From an uncultured Anaerotruncus sp. (GTDB taxonomy: Bacteria; Bacillota; Clostridia; Oscillospirales; Ruminococcaceae), in NCBI GenBank assembly GCA_910586875.1, contig CAJUJI010000132.1:1-7553 (forward strand): a stretch of 7,553 nucleotides of DNA, written 5' to 3'. Below, one piece after another: positions 4,309 to 7,553 of the stretch (positions are counted from its first letter, which is position 1; each line of letters starts with the position of its first letter). Position numbers and translations under genes: made by a program. The notes beneath the pieces were generated by a model. It was not told the DNA's origin. It did no database searches and saw nothing but the letters and a program-made list of their open reading frames with translations.

Positions 4309-6831
4309 ATGAAACAAACAGGCAAACGGATGATTAGCCTGACAACAGCGGTCATGCTGGCGCTTAGCTCGCTGGGAACATCGGCGTTCGCCGCCAACGA
4401 TGGCGCGCGCGCAACAGGGCCAACCGTTGATAAAGAGGATTGTATCTGTTATGGCGCAAATGCACATGCAGGCTCTACCCAGCGCATAGAGCTTTCTCAG
4501 GCGTTGCGCAGTGCAGGCTGTTCGGTTTGTGTAGCTGACCAGAGCCAGTGTAATGGGGCGGAGAACGAAAAAGTCCTAAAGAATCTTATGGCACAATTTG
4601 GGACTTTGGCAGATGTTTCAGCGGATGGCAAAAACTACCCAACCGTTTGGGAGAATGCCAGCACGATGAAGAAAAATGTAGAAGCCGCTTATAGTAAATT
4701 GACCAAAGGGCAAAAGAAAATTGTGGATGATGATTTGGTCGAAGAAATCGATTATAATGATGCTAAGAGCGAATTGGACGGAAAATATAGCGATGCCAAA
4801 ACATGGAAAGACAAGGACACGGAAAATGCGAACCGGCTTAGTGAGCTGATACGAAACTTTAGCAACGGTTCTATCCATAGTGGGAATGTGGAGGAGGCGG
4901 AAAAGCTTCTGAAGGAAGCCCAGAAGTTGATGACACAGGTGATTGATTCCTCATTGGTTCCGAAAAATGCACAGGATGTCATTGATAAGACCCAGGAGGT
5001 TATCAATACTGTAAAGGATATCTACCACGAGGACGACTGCCCCGATAAGGGCAACGACAACCACCACTCCAAAGAGGATTGTGACAAATCCAAAGCCGCG
5101 GTTGCGGATGTGATAGGAAAAATCAACAACCTGCCCTCCGGTAAGGACATCAATGACAAAACGGCAATTGAAGCCGCGCGTGCGGCGTTCGATAAACTGA
5201 CCGATGGCGAGAAACTTTCGATCCCCGCTGATGTGCAGGCAAAACTGATCGTTGCAGAAACCATCTTTAAAGATACAGTTGCGGATTGGGACGCGGCCCA
5301 GGTTGTTCAAAAGGAGATTGACCAGGGGATTCAAAATCCCAATACGCTCGACCCGAACAATGCAAGCGACGTGCAGCGGGTTAAGCAGATTAAACAGCAT
5401 TATGATGCGCTGACCTCGGTGCAGCAGGGGCTGATTACCGAGGAGGCGCGCGAGCGGCTCAATGCAGCGCTCAAGCGTTTGGGGCTGGGCAGCCTGGACG
5501 GCGACAGCTCTGGTGGTAGCAGCGGCGGCAGCTCAGGAGGCAGCTCTGGCGGCAGCAGCGGTGGAAGCTCGGGCGGCAGCTCGGGTGGCTCAAGCGGGTC
5601 GGGACGGCCGCCGGAGTCCGAGTGGCCGGATGTGGACGACATCGACTTTAGCGTGAACAGTGCAGCCGAAAACACCAACGCAAAAGAGGACATCGCCGAC
5701 CAGATTCAAGACAACTTTGACCGGCTGACCGACAAATCCTTGGCGGGCGCGGTCAGCAATACCTATGATAGCGACGACGAGGTATACTTAAAGGTAATCC
5801 TCAAGAGCCTGACCCTCTCGAGCGACGACGAGGTGCGCAGCATGATCTACGACATCAAGCCGTATGTGCGCGAGGATGGCAAGCGCAGCAAGAAGATTGA
5901 CAACGACGATATTGACGGAGACGTTCTCGTCCGGCTGCCGGTTTCGGATGCGTTCCCGAAGCGGCGCGCGAAGGTCATCCACCGTTCGAGCGACAAGGAT
6001 TTTGACACCGAGCAGATGGTGGTCGAGGTAGAAAACTTTGAGGACGATGACGCATACATTGAAATTTCGGTGGACCATTTCAGCACCTTCACCATCACGC
6101 CGACCAGCAGCAGCGCCGACTCTGATTGGGACGAAATCGATGACAGAGACGACGATGATTTTTGGGATGAGGTGCGCGATGAAATTCGCGACGCGAGCGA
6201 CGGTGATGTGATTGAAGCGGTGATGGATGGAATCAGCAATAAAATCCCGCTGAGCGTGCTGCGCGCGCTGGAAGGCGAGGATGTAACGCTGATTATCGAG
6301 CGCAACGGCGAGGAGATTGCCATCTGGGGCGAGGATATGGAAGCGATTCCGCGCAACAAGAGCTATTACACCTTCTCCGAGCTGAGCCGGCTTTATAACG
6401 ACTATTACGACAACGGCAGCGATGATTTTGACGAGTGGGAAGACGAGCTGACCACCGGCACTAACGGCGCTAGCACCAGCCGCAACCCGATTACCGGCGG
6501 TAGCGACCTGGTTCCGAACGTGACGATCACGCCTAGCGGTGGCGCAGAGGCAGCCTCTGCGGTAGCAGCCGACGGATCGGCTGCTACTTTACGGCCAGGT
6601 GCTGGCGCGAGTAGCGAACGCACCGCAGAGGAAGTGCTGGCGGAAACGATGAATAAGCCGGTCCGGCAGGTTCGTCCTGCGGCCAGTCAGCCGGCAACCA
6701 CCAGCAGCAAAAAGAAAAAGCAGGGCTCGCTCAATGGGGTGATTGTAGCGATCGTGCTGGGCACGCTTGCCGCCGCCGCTGCGATTATTACAGCGGGAAT
6801 TTACTTCTATAAGCGTGTGATGGATGATTAA
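4309..6831 (+). CDS. Membrane-anchored modular surface protein
   Basis: The 840-residue protein is exported and anchored by its C-terminus. In order: a signal peptide (1-28, likely cut after SAFA), a Cys-bearing segment with C45, C47, C71, C74 and C81, a helical region to about 238, and an Asp/His/Cys linker (C244, H252, H253, C258). Helical repeats recur around the pattern AAxxxLTxxxKxxI at about 127-144, 263-320 and 329-391. Then come a (SSGG)n linker (400-432), a beta-type module ending VDHFSTFTITP (about 440-598), an acidic stretch (604-634), a second module with IPLSVLRALEGEDVTL (about 642-681), a low-complexity stalk, KKKK (801-804) and one membrane helix (810-834) with a short tail. 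No LPxTG motif is present. Export and anchoring are read from sequence; adhesin, stalk or sensor roles are inference. AAGGAGG lies 8 bases before the ATG. The gene is followed by a strong terminator and diverges from the YdcF-like gene. Codons for about 44-240 are more AT-rich than the rest. Confidence 0.88.
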   Translation: MKQTGKRMISLTTAVMLALSSLGTSAFAANDGARATGPTVDKEDCICYGANAHAGSTQRIELSQALRSAGCSVCVADQSQCNGAENEKVLKNLMAQFGTLADVSADGKNYPTVWENASTMKKNVEAAYSKLTKGQKKIVDDDLVEEIDYNDAKSELDGKYSDAKTWKDKDTENANRLSELIRNFSNGSIHSGNVEEAEKLLKEAQKLMTQVIDSSLVPKNAQDVIDKTQEVINTVKDIYHEDDCPDKGNDNHHSKEDCDKSKAAVADVIGKINNLPSGKDINDKTAIEAARAAFDKLTDGEKLSIPADVQAKLIVAETIFKDTVADWDAAQVVQKEIDQGIQNPNTLDPNNASDVQRVKQIKQHYDALTSVQQGLITEEARERLNAALKRLGLGSLDGDSSGGSSGGSSGGSSGGSSGGSSGGSSGGSSGSGRPPESEWPDVDDIDFSVNSAAENTNAKEDIADQIQDNFDRLTDKSLAGAVSNTYDSDDEVYLKVILKSLTLSSDDEVRSMIYDIKPYVREDGKRSKKIDNDDIDGDVLVRLPVSDAFPKRRAKVIHRSSDKDFDTEQMVVEVENFEDDDAYIEISVDHFSTFTITPTSSSADSDWDEIDDRDDDDFWDEVRDEIRDASDGDVIEAVMDGISNKIPLSVLRALEGEDVTLIIERNGEEIAIWGEDMEAIPRNKSYYTFSELSRLYNDYYDNGSDDFDEWEDELTTGTNGASTSRNPITGGSDLVPNVTITPSGGAEAASAVAADGSAATLRPGAGASSERTAEEVLAETMNKPVRQVRPAASQPATTSSKKKKQGSLNGVIVAIVLGTLAAAAAIITAGIYFYKRVMDD
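5506..5604 (+). repeat. (SSGG)n linker coding repeat
   Basis: Seven SSGG units followed by SSGSG (residues 400-432) join the helical N-terminal half to the beta-type C-terminal half. Ser and Gly codons vary from unit to unit (AGC, TCT, TCA, TCG; GGT, GGC, GGA, GGG), so the repeat is kept at the protein level rather than being a fresh DNA expansion. It should be a flexible spacer. Confidence 0.9.
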
Positions 6832-6832
6832 A

Positions 6833-6888
6833 AGCGCAGGCCGCGCTTGCGCTAAGGCGGAGACTCGCCAAAAGTCTCCGCCTTTTTT
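6833..6888 (+). terminator. Strong intrinsic terminator of the surface-protein gene
   Basis: AAGGCGGAGACT pairs perfectly with AGTCTCCGCCTT (6854-6884) around a 7-base loop and runs into six T (6883-6888). A small hairpin, AGCGCA with TGCGCT (6833-6853), directly precedes it. It separates the surface-protein gene from repeat copy C. Bases 6889-7000 beyond it are T-rich and hold no gene I can support. Confidence 0.9.
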
Positions 6889-7108
6889 GTCACCCGCGGG
6901 CGCGCTTTTTTTGTAGCCTGTGCAGGAATTTTTGTAGTTTTTTGCACTAAATTATTAAGATGTACCATAGAATCTTGACCAATAAAAGCAACCTACTCCT
7001 GTAATTTAAGCTGCCCTTTGGAATGAGGCGGACAGCTTACCCCCAAAGTGTTTCAGGAGGACCTGGTTGTAAAGGGTAGGAGCAAAGCGCGCTAAAAGAG
7101 CTTTACCT

Positions 7109-7155
7109 GGCCAGGGGGTGGCCCATGGAGGGGGAGGCGCTGCTCCCCCTCCATG
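7109..7155 (+). other. Two adjacent hairpins (copy C)
   Basis: GGCCA-GGGGG-TGGCC (7109-7123) directly abuts the perfect 12-bp stem CATGGAGGGGGA with TCCCCCTCCATG (7124-7155). Compared with copy A, the 8-base loop of the long hairpin differs at two positions while its 24 stem bases are identical. Confidence 0.85.
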
Positions 7156-7208
7156 AGGTGCGCCGCGACGAGCGCGGGTGAGCCGCCAGGCGAGCAGCGA
7201 GGAGTTAT

Positions 7209-7237
7209 AGGAGTTTCGGACGGGAGCCGAAACTCCT
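7209..7237 (+). other. 11-bp hairpin with a covarying pair (copy C)
   Basis: AGGAGTTTCGG pairs perfectly with CCGAAACTCCT around ACGGGAG. The pair 7212-7234 is A-T; the matching pair in copy A is G-C. Confidence 0.85.
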
Positions 7238-7269
7238 GCGCACCCTTGTCCCCTTTGGCGTGTTCTTTG

Positions 7270-7299
7270 GTTACTTTCTTGCACGAGCAAGAAAGTGAC
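7270..7299 (+). other. Conserved 13-bp hairpin (copy C)
   Basis: GTTACTTTCTTGC pairs with GCAAGAAAGTGAC around ACGA, with one T-G pair (7272-7297). The stem is identical in all three copies. No T-run follows, so it is not a standard intrinsic terminator. Confidence 0.85.
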
Positions 7300-7309
7300 A
7301 CCGCGCCCC

Positions 7310-7553
7310 TATCGCGCCGCACTGCGAGCCGCAGCGAGCGTTTCGGAGCGCAACCGCCGCATAGCGGCGGCTCTTAGCGCGTAGATCGCGATAAGCCCCG
7401 CCACGCGCAGCGTGGCACCCCTCACCGCAGGCGGCATCAGGTAGGAAAGCAAGGGATGCTTTTTCTCTTGCAAAAAGCACCCCTCTTGCTGCTGCGCAGC
7501 AATTCACCCCCCAAAAATCCGCTTTTACGGAAAAGGAGTTCCGCGCTTTGCGA
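7310..7553 (+). other. Palindrome array at the right edge (copy C tail and beyond)
   Basis: TATCGCG (7310-7316) can pair with CGCGATA (7387-7393), enclosing 70 bases. Inside lies CCGCCGC-ATA-GCGGCGG (7354-7370). Then follow GCCACGC-GCA-GCGTGGC (7400-7416), TGCTTTTT with AAAAAGCA (7457-7479) and TTGCTGC-TGC-GCAGCAA (7486-7502). No convincing gene is seen here. The array may continue outside the window. Confidence 0.7.

Larger units (their letters stand above)
7001..7416 (+). repeat. Interspersed hairpin-rich repeat, copy C (with extended tail)
   Basis: This copy starts at GTAATTTAAG and is the most complete one. It carries hairpins at 7109-7123, 7124-7155, 7209-7237 and 7270-7299, then the tail palindromes. 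Against copy A it has about 22 substitutions and two one-base indels over 300 bases by hand count. None of them falls in the 24 stem bases of 7124-7155 or the 26 of 7270-7299. It lies beyond a strong terminator of the upstream gene and in the same orientation. Its right limit is uncertain because palindromic sequence continues to the window end. Small frames on both strands are broken relative to A by the indels and are not called as genes. Confidence 0.87.

Noticed and set aside
6975..7005. TTGACC and TGTAAT as a promoter driving copy C
   Set aside because: The spacing is 19 bases, and the -35 is not conserved ahead of copies A or B.
7270..7299. Conserved hairpin as an intrinsic terminator
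   Set aside because: No T-run follows on either strand in any of the three copies, and the copies are not consistently just after a gene.
1..7553. CRISPR array
   Set aside because: The repeats are hundreds of bases long, far apart, in mixed orientation and with no regular spacers, and no cas-like gene is present.

Overview
The window looks like chromosomal DNA from a gut-type Gram-positive anaerobe of the class Clostridia, probably Oscillospiraceae/Ruminococcaceae-like. The grounds are strong AAGGAGG-type ribosome binding sites, moderately high G+C, signal peptides ending in AFA, and surface-protein domain styles I associate with that group. The lineage is an inference from style, not a database match.

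Layout. Four protein genes are supported. On the minus strand, 348-1670 is a patatin-like phospholipase with all catalytic motifs intact. On the plus strand, 2235-3335 is a secreted protein of unknown function that uses a GTG start. On the minus strand, 3439-4182 is a membrane protein with three N-terminal helices and a YdcF/DUF218 domain outside the membrane. On the plus strand, 4309-6831 is an 840-residue surface protein: signal peptide, Cys-bearing N-terminus, helical repeats, a (SSGG)n linker, two beta-type modules and a C-terminal membrane anchor. Three of the four products act at or beyond the membrane, so the theme is the cell envelope, but nothing shows that they form one pathway. The YdcF-like and 840-residue genes diverge from a 126-bp gap in which two predicted promoters share one -35 palindrome. 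Good terminators follow the two plus-strand genes.

The gaps are the most unusual part. Three copies of one interspersed repeat sit at 1-301 (reverse), 1785-2095 (forward) and 7001 to about 7416 (forward). Each is built almost entirely from perfect hairpins. Copies A and C are about 90% identical by hand alignment along their shared length. Copy B keeps the two arms but has a different core. Differences between A and C largely spare the stems: one long stem carries a G-C to A-T compensatory change, and two other helices contain G-T pairs that make sense only on one strand. Single-base indels break the reading frames that cross the element. Together this suggests a structured non-coding RNA or a palindromic mobile/repeat element with exchangeable modules, rather than small genes. 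Further palindromes continue from copy C to the right edge of the window.
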